This document shows, in pieces, positions 8,437 through 16,840 of a DNA stretch of 64,000 nucleotides. The position numbers and the translations under genes were made by a program. The notes under the pieces are model-generated. The model saw nothing but the letters and a program-made list of their open reading frames with translations. It did no database searches and had not been told where the DNA came from. This DNA is from Methylobacterium goesingense (lineage in GTDB: Bacteria; Pseudomonadota; Alphaproteobacteria; Rhizobiales; Beijerinckiaceae), in contig NZ_BPQL01000043.1 in NCBI RefSeq assembly GCF_022179225.1, positions 1 through 64,000 of the forward strand, written 5' to 3'. Within the stretch, counting starts at the first letter, position 1. Each line of letters starts with the position of its first letter.

Positions 8437-9318
8437 CTTGTGCAGCTCGGGCTGGAGGCCGTGGACCTCGCCGCCGACCTTCGCCCAGATCTTCTTCTTC
8501 ACGTAGTAGAGCAGACCCGAGAGGACGAGCAGGAACAGGATCACCCGCAGGCCGAGGGCCTTGCGCGCCATCATGTGGGGCTCGGCGGCCCAGGCCATGA
8601 ACGCCGCGACGTCGTGGGAGTACTGCTCCGTCGTCTCGGGGACGACCGGCTCGCCCTTGTCGTTCTTGGCGTAGGTCACCTGCCCGTCGCTGATGGGCTT
8701 CGGCATCGCGATCAGGTGACCGGCATAGTACTTGTTGTAGTAGGTGCCGGTGGGGATCTCCTTGCCGGCCGGCGGGTCTTCGTACCCGTTCAAGAGCGCG
8801 TGGATGTAGTCCACGCCCTGCTCGGAATAGCCGACGAACGGCAGCGCATCGATCACGAACAGCGGGAAGCCGCGCTCGTAGGTCCGCGCCTTGGCCAACA
8901 CCGAGAAGTCGGGCGGCGCCTTGCCGCCGTTGGCGGCGGCCGCCGCCTTCTCGTTCGGGAAGGGCGACGGGAAGGCGTCGGCGGCGCGGGCGGGACGGTC
9001 GACGTCCTCGCCGGCATCGTTCTGCTCCTTCACCTTGTACTGGGCGGCGAGCTCCTTGACCTGACCGGCGCTGAAGCCGGGGCCTCCGGCCTCGGCCAGG
9101 TTGCGGAAGCGCACGAGGCTCATGCCGTGACAGCTCGAGCAGACCTCCTTGTAGACCTGGAAGCCGCGCTGGAGCTGGGCCTGGTCGAAGCGGCCGAAGA
9201 TGCCGGCGAAGCTCCACTTCTCGCGGGGCGGATGAGGGGTTCCCTCATCCGCCGACGCGACGGTGACGCTCATGACGGCCGCGAGCAGGGACGCGGCGAG
9301 GACGCGGGTCGTTTTCAT
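8428..9318 (-). CDS. petC: Cytochrome c1 of the bc1 complex
   Basis: The haem c subunit of ubiquinol-cytochrome c reductase, anchored in the inner membrane with its haem domain in the periplasm. It has a signal peptide (about 1-22, cleaved after ASA), the haem motif CSSCH (Cys60, Cys63, His64), a likely axial Met205 in IAMPKP, and a C-terminal anchor at about 254-272 followed by KKK. The ATG at 9318 places the signal peptide correctly (296 residues). It is a separate gene from petB, unlike the fused fbcH of Bradyrhizobium, and it is third in petA-petB-petC. Confidence 0.95.
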   Translation of the reverse strand: MKTTRVLAASLLAAVMSVTVASADEGTPHPPREKWSFAGIFGRFDQAQLQRGFQVYKEVCSSCHGMSLVRFRNLAEAGGPGFSAGQVKELAAQYKVKEQNDAGEDVDRPARAADAFPSPFPNEKAAAAANGGKAPPDFSVLAKARTYERGFPLFVIDALPFVGYSEQGVDYIHALLNGYEDPPAGKEIPTGTYYNKYYAGHLIAMPKPISDGQVTYAKNDKGEPVVPETTEQYSHDVAAFMAWAAEPHMMARKALGLRVILFLLVLSGLLYYVKKKIWAKVGGEVHGLQPELHKTY

Positions 9319-9340
9319 GGTTCTCAAAAGTCCCCTGCCC

Positions 9341-10627
9341 TCAACCCTTGGACGATGGTGCGGCGGCGGCACCGATCGGCATCCCGGACCCGCTCACCTG
9401 CTTGCCCGGTCCCGTCACGGTCTCGAGGATCGATCCCGGAAGAGCCTTCGGCGTCTCGAACAGGCCGACGAGCGGCATCACGAGCAGGAAGTGCAGGAAG
9501 TAGTAGGCCGTGCAGATGCGGGCCGCGATGACGTAGCCACCCTCCGGCGGCTTGGCGCCGAGCCAGCCGAGCAGCACGCAGACCACCAGGAACAGCCAGA
9601 AGAACTGACGGTAGATCGGGCGGTAGTTGCAGGAGCGCACGCGGGAGGTGTCGAGCCAGGGAGCCAGCGCCAGGATCAGCACGGCGCTGAACATCAGGAT
9701 GACGCCGCCGAGCTTGTCCGGCACCGCGCGCAGGATCGCGTAGAAGGGCAGGAAGTACCATTCCGGCACGATGTGCGCGGGCGTCACGGCCGGGTTGGCC
9801 GGCACGTAGTTGTCGGCGTGGCCGAGGTAGTTCGGCTGATAGAAGATCCAGTAGGCGAAGAAGGCGAAGAACACGACCGAGGCGAACACGTCCTTGACGG
9901 TCGCGTAGGGCGTGAAGGCCACCGCGTCCTTGCCGGACTTGATCGGGATGCCCGCCGGGTTGTTCTGGCCCGTCACGTGCAGCGCCCAGACGTGCAGGAC
10001 GACGACGCCCGTGATCATGAACGGCAGCAGGTAATGCAGCGAGAAGAAGCGGTTCAGGGTCGGGCTGCCGACCGAGTAGCCGCCCCAGAGCAGGCTCTGG
10101 ATGGTCTCACCCACCACCGGGATCGCGCCCAGGATGCTGGTGATGACGGTCGCACCCCAGAAGCTCATCTGGCCCCACGGCAGGGTGTAGCCCAGGAAGG
10201 CGGTGGCCATCATCAGGAGGTAGATGATCACGCCGAGGATGTAGAGCACCTCGCGCGGGGCCTTGTACGACCCGTAGTACAGCGCCCGGAAGATGTGCAC
10301 GTAGACCGCCACGAAGAACATCGAGGCGCCGTTGGCGTGCATGTAGCGCAGCAGCCAGCCATAGTTCACGTCGCGCATGATGTGCTCGACGGAGTTGAAG
10401 GCGTTGGCGGCGGACGGATCGTAATGCATCGCCAGCCAGATGCCGGTGACGATCTGCGAGACCAGCATGGCGATCAGGATCGCGCCGAAGGTCCAGAAGT
10501 AGTTCAGGTTCCGCGGCACCGGGAAGGAGACGAAGGACGAATGCACCAGCCCGATTAGGGGCAGGCGCGATTCGAACCACTTCGCAAGGGCACTCTTGGG
10601 AACGTAGGTATTGCCGTGTGCGCTCAT
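9341..10627 (-). CDS. petB: Cytochrome b of the bc1 complex
   Basis: The membrane core of complex III, carrying the two b haems and the quinone sites. The 428-residue protein has eight or so hydrophobic segments, haem-ligand histidines in the paired helices (His97 and His111, with partners near 199 and 213), and the Qo-site motif PEWYF at about 288. The start ATG gives the usual short N-terminal amphipathic region before the first helix. It is 33 bases after the petA stop and 22 bases before the petC start. Confidence 0.97.
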   Translation of the reverse strand: MSAHGNTYVPKSALAKWFESRLPLIGLVHSSFVSFPVPRNLNYFWTFGAILIAMLVSQIVTGIWLAMHYDPSAANAFNSVEHIMRDVNYGWLLRYMHANGASMFFVAVYVHIFRALYYGSYKAPREVLYILGVIIYLLMMATAFLGYTLPWGQMSFWGATVITSILGAIPVVGETIQSLLWGGYSVGSPTLNRFFSLHYLLPFMITGVVVLHVWALHVTGQNNPAGIPIKSGKDAVAFTPYATVKDVFASVVFFAFFAYWIFYQPNYLGHADNYVPANPAVTPAHIVPEWYFLPFYAILRAVPDKLGGVILMFSAVLILALAPWLDTSRVRSCNYRPIYRQFFWLFLVVCVLLGWLGAKPPEGGYVIAARICTAYYFLHFLLVMPLVGLFETPKALPGSILETVTGPGKQVSGSGMPIGAAAAPSSKG

Positions 10628-10660
10628 GGGGCGACCCGCTCCAATTCCTGTTTCACTGTG

Positions 10661-11236
10661 TCAGGCGACCGCCTTGCCACCCTCTTCGCCGATCCGGATC
10701 TTCGAATCCGACTCGAACACGTAGGGCGGGATAGGCAGGTTCGTCGGGGCGGGACCCCGGCGGACGCGGCCGGACGTATCGTAGAGCGAGCCGTGGCAGG
10801 GGCAGGACCAGCCCTCGTACTGCCCCTGGTGCCCGATCGGCACGCAACCGAGATGGGTGCAATTGCCGTAGACGACGAGCCACTTGGCGTGGCCCTGCTT
10901 GACGCGGGCCGAATCGGCCTGCGGGTCGATGAGGTCGGCCAACTTCACCTCGGAGGCCTCCTTGACCTCCTTCTCCGTCCGGTTCCGGACGAAGATGAGC
11001 TTGCCGCGCCAGAAGACGTTTACGATCTGACCTTCCTGGATTGGCGTCAGGTCGACTTCGAGGGGGGCACCGGCCGCGATGGTCTCCGCATCCGGCGCCA
11101 TCGAGGCGACGAAGGGCCAAGCCAGGGCGCCCGCACCGACGGCGAGCCCGGCACCGGTCGCGAGGAACATGAAGTCGCGTCGCGTGCCGTCCGGCGCGCC
11201 GTGGGGGCTCTCGGGGTGGCCTGCCGTGTTCGCCAA
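10661..11236 (-). CDS. petA: Rieske iron-sulfur subunit of the bc1 complex
   Basis: The 2Fe-2S subunit that passes electrons from ubiquinol to cytochrome c1. CTHLGC (126-131) and CPCHGS (145-150) supply the cluster ligands (Cys126, His128, Cys145, His148) and the disulfide pair. The N-terminus has TRRDFMFLA followed by a hydrophobic helix, a Tat-type uncleaved anchor. At 191 residues it is normal. The start is TTG at 11236, with GGAG 8 bases before it. First gene of the petABC operon. Confidence 0.96.
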   Translation of the reverse strand: MANTAGHPESPHGAPDGTRRDFMFLATGAGLAVGAGALAWPFVASMAPDAETIAAGAPLEVDLTPIQEGQIVNVFWRGKLIFVRNRTEKEVKEASEVKLADLIDPQADSARVKQGHAKWLVVYGNCTHLGCVPIGHQGQYEGWSCPCHGSLYDTSGRVRRGPAPTNLPIPPYVFESDSKIRIGEEGGKAVA

Positions 11237-11786
11237 GTGTCAAGCTCCAAGCATGAATGCGCCGGGTGACCGTCGTCCCACCTTGCGGCGATGGCCGGCA
11301 GGGACCTTAGAGGCTTTCAAAGGAATGTCAGCCCGGCGGGACGGAAGCACCATCCCACAGGATTGTGCAATGCGACCCCGCGTCACCGGAAGTCAAGGCG
11401 CGAAACCCGTCGGATCACGCCCTTTCCCGTCGTGCCGCGGACCCGTTGCGGAGAGGCCGCGGCGGCCCTCCGAGAGGCATGCGCCAGCGCGCCGGCCCCG
11501 AACGCTTCAGGGCCGAGCCATGCGCGGCGCGTCGGGTCGGGGCGCGGCTCTACACGTGAGCCCGGCCGATCCGCCGGATCGCGCCGCGTCCGGTCCGATG
11601 CTATCTGTCACCGCGCACGACACGGGCCCGTCCCGCCAGAAACTTCCGCTTGCCACGGGATGCCATTCTGGATTGAAGCGCTGGTGCACTGCATCGGCGC
11701 TTTGCCGCGTGTGCGAAGGTGCGGCGATCGGCTACCTCAGTCGAACCCGCTCGGCCGCCCGACCGGCACCGGTCTCGAAGGCTTCG
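11237..11786. other. Divergent intergenic region between petA and terC-like gene
   Basis: 550 bases that must hold the petABC promoter (reverse) and the promoter of the TerC/kinase pair (forward). Several arginine/proline-rich open frames cross it, but they look like high-GC shadow frames. No RNA element, repeat or conserved gene was recognised. Confidence 0.45.
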
Positions 11787-12479
11787 ATGGACATCAACGA
11801 CCCGCAATTCCTCGTCGCGGTCCTTCAGATCGTCTGGATCGATCTGCTTCTCTCGGGCGACAACGCGATCGTCATCGCGCTGGCGTGCCGGGGCCTGCCC
11901 GAGGACCGTCGGCGCACCGGCATACTGCTCGGTGCCGCCACCGCGGTCGGCTTGCGCATTCTGTTCGCGCTGATCGTCTCGACACTCCTCGAAATTCCCC
12001 TCCTGCGCATTGCCGGCGGCCTGCTCCTCGTGACAATCGCGGTGAAGCTCGCGATGGGCGAGCCCGAGCCCGACCCCACCGTCGCCGCGAGCGGGACACT
12101 CTGGCGGGCCGTCCGCACCATCGCGATCGCCGACGCGGTGATGAGCCTCGACAACGTCGTGGCGGTGGCCGCCGCCGCGAAGGGACACACGGCGCTCTTC
12201 GTCTTCGGACTGGTCCTCTCGATCCCACTCATCATCATGGGCGCCTCGCTGATCACCGCGCTTCTGATCCGGTTTCCCGTGATCGTCTGGGCCGGCGCGG
12301 CACTGCTGGGCTGGATCGCCGGGGAGATGATCGCCACCGATCCGCTGGTCGCCGGCCGGCTTGCCCCGATGCCCCACCTCCCGGCCATCACCGGGGGCGC
12401 GGTCGCCCTCCTCGTCGTCGGCATCGCATTCCTGCTCACCCAGTGCCGAACCGCGATGCGGGAGCAGCCGCGTGGCTAG
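11787..12479 (+). CDS. TerC family integral membrane protein
   Basis: A 230-residue polytopic protein with about seven hydrophobic helices. The two TerC/Alx/YceF hallmark segments are there: DLLLSGDNAIVIAL near 19-32 and DAVMSLDNVVAVA in the second half, each placing acidic residues in the membrane. Family members are linked to tellurite resistance and, more recently, to manganese export during protein secretion; the cargo here is unknown. The ATG at 11787 starts MDINDPQFL, typical for the family. Its 3' end overlaps the start of the downstream hybrid kinase by 8 bases. Confidence 0.9.
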   Translation: MDINDPQFLVAVLQIVWIDLLLSGDNAIVIALACRGLPEDRRRTGILLGAATAVGLRILFALIVSTLLEIPLLRIAGGLLLVTIAVKLAMGEPEPDPTVAASGTLWRAVRTIAIADAVMSLDNVVAVAAAAKGHTALFVFGLVLSIPLIIMGASLITALLIRFPVIVWAGAALLGWIAGEMIATDPLVAGRLAPMPHLPAITGGAVALLVVGIAFLLTQCRTAMREQPRG

Positions 12480-15438
12480 CCTGCCCATCTGGTGGCCGGC
12501 CTGGCGCGCTCCGGGCGCCGAGGGCGTCACGCCCGGCGCGAGCCCGACCCCCGCCGTTCTCATGGAGTCGATGACGGGGCTGAAGGAGGACGCGCGAGGC
12601 GTCGATCTCGCGCTCGTCACCGTGGTGCTGGCCCTAGCCGGTCTGGTGCTCATCGGTATCCGCATCGGGCGACGGCGGCGGCGGAACGCGCTCGCGCGGC
12701 GCAGCGCTCACGAAGCCCAGCTGCTCCTGCGCGACCTGTTCGAGGCCTCGGCGGACCGCCAATTCATCTTCCACGTCAGGCCGCCCGCCGATTTCCGCCT
12801 CGCGAACTGGAATCCGGCGGCCGCCGCCGCAGCGGGCCGGGGCGACGAGGTCCTGGGTCGGCCGATCGAGGCCGTCCTCTCCGCCATCCAGGCCGCGCAG
12901 ATGCGTACCGCCCTGGCGCGCACCCTCGCCGACGGCAAGACCGTGCGCCTGGAGAACCACGCCGACGGGTCGTTCTTCGAGGCCGTCCACGTTCCGCTGC
13001 GCAATCCCGTCACGCAGGCGATCGATCGGATCTACGTGGGCATCCACGACATCAGTCACCTGAAGCTCGCCGAGGCCGAGGCGCGCGAGGCGAACCGGCT
13101 CCTGGTCCTGGCCGAGCAGGTCGCCCATGTGGGGCACTGGGATCTCCAGCTACAGGCGCGCCGCCTGACCTGGTCCGACGAGGTGTACCGCATCCACGGC
13201 CTCGACCCCGCGACCTTCAGGCCGACGATCCGCCGCAGCCTCGCCGCCTGCCATCCGGACGATCGCGCCTCCGCGCGGACGATCGTCACGCGCGCCATCC
13301 GGCGCCGGGAGGGCTTCGACATCGCGCTGCGGCTGGTGCGCCCCTCGGGGGAGGTCCGCGACGTCCTCGTGCGGGGTCTCTGCCAGTTCGAGCACGGGAG
13401 CGCGGGCGGGCACGGTTCGGTGCGCTCGATCTTCGGCGTCTTCGCGGATGTCACGGAGGTGAAACAGGCCGAGCGCGCGCTCGCCGACAAGTCGGCGCTG
13501 CTGGAGGCGACCCTCGAAAGCATGGATCAGGGCCTCCTGCTCATCGGCGCCGACGGCTCGGTCCCGGTCATCAACCGGCGCGCCGTCGAGATCCTGTCCC
13601 TGCCCCCTGCCCTGATGGCCCAGCGGCCCGACTACCGCGCCATCCGGCGCAGCCTGCGCGAGAGCGGCGCCTGGGGAACCTCGATCCAGGACCCCCGCCA
13701 CTGGCTCCTCGACGAGAACCGCCGCACCACCGACCTGCGCTCGGAGCGGCGCCGCCAGGACGGCAGCGTGATCGAGGTCCGCTCGCTGCCGATGCACACG
13801 GGCGAGGGCTATGTGCAGACCCTGACGGACATCACGCACCGGCGCCGCTCCGACGAGCGCCTGCGCGAGAGCGAGGCCCGCTTCCGGCTCCTGGCGGACT
13901 ACACCTCGGATCTCGTCGTCCTCGACGATGCGGCGGGCCGCCACCGCTACATCGCGCCCGCCGTGACGAGCATGCTCGGCTACTCCGCCGAGGAGGCGGA
14001 CGCGATCGGCCTGCGCACGCTGGTCCACGCCGAGGACGTCGCCAAGCTCGATGCCACCCTCCGGGCCCTCGGGGCAGAGCACCCGACCGGATCGGTGATC
14101 TACCGGATGCGCCGGAAGGCCGGGACCTGGATCTGGGTCGAGGCGGCGTTCCGGCGGATCGAGGACGCCACCGGCATCCAGGTCATCCAGGCCATCCGCG
14201 ACGTCTCGGAGCGCAAGACCCAGGAGGCCGATCTCAAGAGCGCCCGGGCCGCCGCCGAGGCCGCCGCGCGGGCCAAGGCCGAGTTCCTGGCCAACATGAG
14301 CCACGAACTCCGGACCCCACTGGCCGGAATCCTCGGCGTGCACGACCTCCTGCGGGAGGACGCGACGCTGACCCGGGACCAGGCCCGCTTCGTGGGTCTC
14401 GCCCGCGAATCGGGGCGCTCGCTCCTCACCATCGTCAACGACATCCTCGACTTCTCGAAGATCGAGGCGGGCCACCTGACGATCGAGGCCCTCCCCTTCA
14501 GCCTGCCGGCCCTGATCGAGGGCTGCCGCGAACTCAGTGCCGAGACGCTCCAGGATCGCCCGATCGCCTTCGGGATCGCGATCGCGCCGGACGTTCCCGA
14601 ATGGGTCCTCGGCGATCCGACGCGCCTGCGCCAGGTCATCCTGAACCTCACCACGAACGCGATCAAATTCACGCCGGAGGGCAGCGTGACCCTGCGGGCC
14701 TCCTGGCTGCAGGATCCCGCCAAGCCCCGCCGCAGCCGCGCGCGGCTCCGGATCGAGCTCATCGATACCGGCATCGGCATCCTGCCCGAGACCCTTCCGC
14801 ACCTGTTCGAGCGCTTCGCCCAGGCGGACGGCTCGACCTCCCGCCAATACGGCGGAACCGGGCTCGGCCTCACCATCTGCCGGCGCCTCGTGCAGCTCAT
14901 GGGCGGCGAGATCGGGGTCGAGAGCGCGTTCGGCGCCGGGTCGACCTTCTGGTTCGAGGTGCCGCTGCGGCTGGCCGAGGCGGAGAGCGCGGCGGAGGAT
15001 CGCCCGTCGCCGCTGCTCCAGGCCACCGCCGGGGCGGTTTGGCGGGTCCTGCTGGCCGAGGACAACGCGATCAACCAGGAGATCATCGGCACGGTTCTGC
15101 GTCAGAAGGGGCATGCGGTCACGGTGGTGGAGGACGGCGAGCGCGCCGTGGCGGCCGCCCTCGACCAGGGTCCCCTCGACCTCGTGCTGATGGACGTTCA
15201 GATGCCGGGCCAGGACGGACTCGCGGCGACCCGGGCCATCCGCGCCCGCGAGCAGGCGGAGGGGCGCAGCCGCCTCCCGATCATCGCCCTGACCGCCAAC
15301 GCGATGAGCGAGGAGATCGAGCGCTGCCACGCCGCCGGCATGGACGCGCACGTCGCCAAGCCCGTCGACTGGTCCGTGCTTTTCGCGACCATGGAGCGCC
15401 TCGTACGGGAGACCGGCCCGGCGGCCGCGACGCGCTGA
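12472..15438 (+). CDS. Membrane-anchored multi-PAS hybrid sensor histidine kinase
   Basis: About 988 residues. One transmembrane helix (about 46-64, LVTVVLALAGLVLIGI) is followed by four PAS-like domains spread from about 85 to 580. Then come a HisKA domain with phospho-accepting His611 in MSHELRTPL, an HATPase domain with NLTTNAIKF, DTGIGI and GGTGLGLTI boxes, and a C-terminal receiver with phospho-acceptor Asp908 in LMDVQMPG and the conserved lysine in AKPVDW. There is no Hpt domain or output regulator nearby, so the phosphorelay partner lies elsewhere. The GTG at 12472 has GGGAG 8 bases before it and overlaps the TerC stop; an ATG at 12562 is the alternative start. The sensed signal is unknown. 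Confidence 0.92.
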   Translation: MASLPIWWPAWRAPGAEGVTPGASPTPAVLMESMTGLKEDARGVDLALVTVVLALAGLVLIGIRIGRRRRRNALARRSAHEAQLLLRDLFEASADRQFIFHVRPPADFRLANWNPAAAAAAGRGDEVLGRPIEAVLSAIQAAQMRTALARTLADGKTVRLENHADGSFFEAVHVPLRNPVTQAIDRIYVGIHDISHLKLAEAEAREANRLLVLAEQVAHVGHWDLQLQARRLTWSDEVYRIHGLDPATFRPTIRRSLAACHPDDRASARTIVTRAIRRREGFDIALRLVRPSGEVRDVLVRGLCQFEHGSAGGHGSVRSIFGVFADVTEVKQAERALADKSALLEATLESMDQGLLLIGADGSVPVINRRAVEILSLPPALMAQRPDYRAIRRSLRESGAWGTSIQDPRHWLLDENRRTTDLRSERRRQDGSVIEVRSLPMHTGEGYVQTLTDITHRRRSDERLRESEARFRLLADYTSDLVVLDDAAGRHRYIAPAVTSMLGYSAEEADAIGLRTLVHAEDVAKLDATLRALGAEHPTGSVIYRMRRKAGTWIWVEAAFRRIEDATGIQVIQAIRDVSERKTQEADLKSARAAAEAAARAKAEFLANMSHELRTPLAGILGVHDLLREDATLTRDQARFVGLARESGRSLLTIVNDILDFSKIEAGHLTIEALPFSLPALIEGCRELSAETLQDRPIAFGIAIAPDVPEWVLGDPTRLRQVILNLTTNAIKFTPEGSVTLRASWLQDPAKPRRSRARLRIELIDTGIGILPETLPHLFERFAQADGSTSRQYGGTGLGLTICRRLVQLMGGEIGVESAFGAGSTFWFEVPLRLAEAESAAEDRPSPLLQATAGAVWRVLLAEDNAINQEIIGTVLRQKGHAVTVVEDGERAVAAALDQGPLDLVLMDVQMPGQDGLAATRAIRAREQAEGRSRLPIIALTANAMSEEIERCHAAGMDAHVAKPVDWSVLFATMERLVRETGPAAATR

Positions 15439-15486
15439 GCCCCGGGACCGACGCACGCCACGCGAAACGAAGCCCCGACAGCGAAA

Positions 15487-15508
15487 CGCCCCGCCCCGGG
15501 GTGGGGCG
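15487..15508. terminator. Hairpin between convergent genes
   Basis: CGCCCCGCCCC paired with GGGGTGGGGCG (11 bp, one G-U pair), in the 107-base gap between the hybrid kinase stop and the stop of the minus-strand binding-protein gene. There is no clear U-tract on either side. A bidirectional terminator is the likely role. Confidence 0.5.
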
Positions 15509-15545
15509 AGGCGCTCGACGTCTCGGCGGTGGAAGGGCGGAAGGC

Positions 15546-16475
15546 TCAGTAGGCCGCCGGGTCCGGGCTGTCGCTCGGCGTGGCGAACTGCTTGGCCATC
15601 GCCTCGCTCATGGGCAGGTTCAGGTTGATGCCGCGCGGCGGGATCGGCTTCGTGAACCACTTGTCGTAGAGGGCCTTGCCCTCCGGGCTCTTGTAGAGCT
15701 TCGCGGTGGCCTCATCGACGACGGCCTTGAACGGGGCGTCGTCCTTGCGCAGCATGATGCCGTAGGGCTCGGGCTTCGACAGGGCTTCGCTGGAGATCGC
15801 GTAGGCACCGGGCTCCTTCGAGCTGGCGGCCAGGGAGGCGAGCAGCACGTCGTCCATCACGAAGGCCGCGGCGCGGCCGGTCTCGACCATCAGGAAGGCC
15901 TCGGCGTGGTCCTTGGCCGGCAGGATCGTCAGGCCGAGGTTGCGCGCGGTGTTCGCCTCGTTGATCTGGCGGATGTTGGTGGTGCCGGAGGTCGAGACGA
16001 CGGTCTTGCCCTTCAGGTCCTCGATCTTGTCGAGCTTGGCCGACTTCTTGGCGACGAAGCGCGTCGCGGTCAGGAAGTGGGTGTTGGTGAAGGTCGCCTG
16101 CTTCTGGCGGTCCGGGTTGTTGGTGGTGGAGCCGCATTCCAGATCGATCGTGCCGTTGGCGATCAGCGGGATGCGGGTGGCCGAGGTGACCGGGTTCAGC
16201 TTCACCTCGAGGTTGGGAAGCTTGAGGTTGGTCTTCACCGCCTCGGCGATCTTCTGGCAGATCTCGAAGGCGTAGCCGACCGGCTTCTGGTCGCCGTCGA
16301 GATACGAGAACGGCACGGAGGCGTCCCGGTAGCCGATGGTGATCGCGTTGGTTTCCTTGATCTTCTTCAGGGTCCCGGTGAGGTCTTGCGCCTGGGCGCT
16401 CCCGCCCGCGGACACGGCCACGGCAAGGCTGAGTGCCAGTGCGGAGAGGGTGGATCTCTGATGACTCGAACGCAT
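15546..16475 (-). CDS. Glutamate/aspartate-type solute-binding protein (orphan)
   Basis: A 309-residue periplasmic binding protein of SBP family 3, closest in look to GltI. A signal peptide spans about 1-30, ending in SAQAQ. Recognisable blocks are ITIGYRDASVPFSYLD, the family mark [16 protein letters not shown], and PEPYGIMLRKDD. No permease or ATPase gene is adjacent, so its transporter must be elsewhere. An AGGAG lies 12 bases before the ATG at 16475 but only 6 before an in-frame TTG at 16481, which could be the true start. It is paralogous to the protein at 19047-19961. Ligand identity is inferred. Confidence 0.88.
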   Translation of the reverse strand: MRSSHQRSTLSALALSLAVAVSAGGSAQAQDLTGTLKKIKETNAITIGYRDASVPFSYLDGDQKPVGYAFEICQKIAEAVKTNLKLPNLEVKLNPVTSATRIPLIANGTIDLECGSTTNNPDRQKQATFTNTHFLTATRFVAKKSAKLDKIEDLKGKTVVSTSGTTNIRQINEANTARNLGLTILPAKDHAEAFLMVETGRAAAFVMDDVLLASLAASSKEPGAYAISSEALSKPEPYGIMLRKDDAPFKAVVDEATAKLYKSPEGKALYDKWFTKPIPPRGINLNLPMSEAMAKQFATPSDSPDPAAY

Positions 16476-16735
16476 CTGCAAGGATGACTCCTGAAGGCCG
16501 ACCGCCCCATTGGCCGTCGCTGGACCATGACCGAAGGCAACGTAGCAGCGGTGTATACCACCGCAATCGTTGTTTTCGCACTTTCCAGGGTGGAAGTGCC
16601 CTCCCCCCAGGCAAGGGGTATGCCGCGCGGGTCCCGCGTCCGCCGAAGCGGTCGGGGCGATGGTCGCGGGGGCATGCGGGATGCGGCGCTGCCCCCGGCC
16701 GATCCCTCCCCCCGCGCGGCGGCGAGCCGACACGC

Positions 16736-16762
16736 AAAAAGGCCCGACTTTTCAGCCGGGCC
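16736..16762 (-). terminator. Rho-independent terminator downstream of the porin gene
   Basis: On the minus strand GGCCCGGCT-gaaa-AGTCGGGCC is followed directly by TTTTT (16740-16736). This classic terminator lies about 80 bases past the porin stop. Confidence 0.85.
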
Positions 16763-16792
16763 AGTCCGCGTCTCTCGAAGAAATCGGGTTTT

Positions 16793-16828
16793 GAACGATC
16801 CGGGCTCGGAGGCGAGCCCGGATCGTTC
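16793..16828. repeat. Perfect 16-bp inverted repeat after the porin stop codon
   Basis: GAACGATCCGGGCTCG and its exact reverse complement flank a 4-base loop (GAGG), starting 13 bases after the porin stop. There is no U-tract next to it, and a proper terminator follows 30 bases later. It may protect the porin mRNA 3' end or assist termination. Confidence 0.8.
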
Positions 16829-16840
16829 GTGGTGATTGGC

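Larger units (their letters stand above)
16476..16840. other. Intergenic region between the binding-protein gene and the porin gene
   Basis: 365 bases holding the upstream region of the binding-protein gene and the 3' region of the porin gene. A short inverted repeat CGGTG-GTATA-CACCG (reverse-strand reading, 16549-16563) sits about 75 bases before the binding-protein start. Two porin-side hairpins are listed separately. No gene is seen. Confidence 0.45.

Noticed and set aside
11079..11786. Longer version of the TerC protein starting upstream
   Set aside because: The extra 236 residues run antisense to petA and through a spacer with Arg/Pro-rich composition; the family start MDIND at 11787 is clear.
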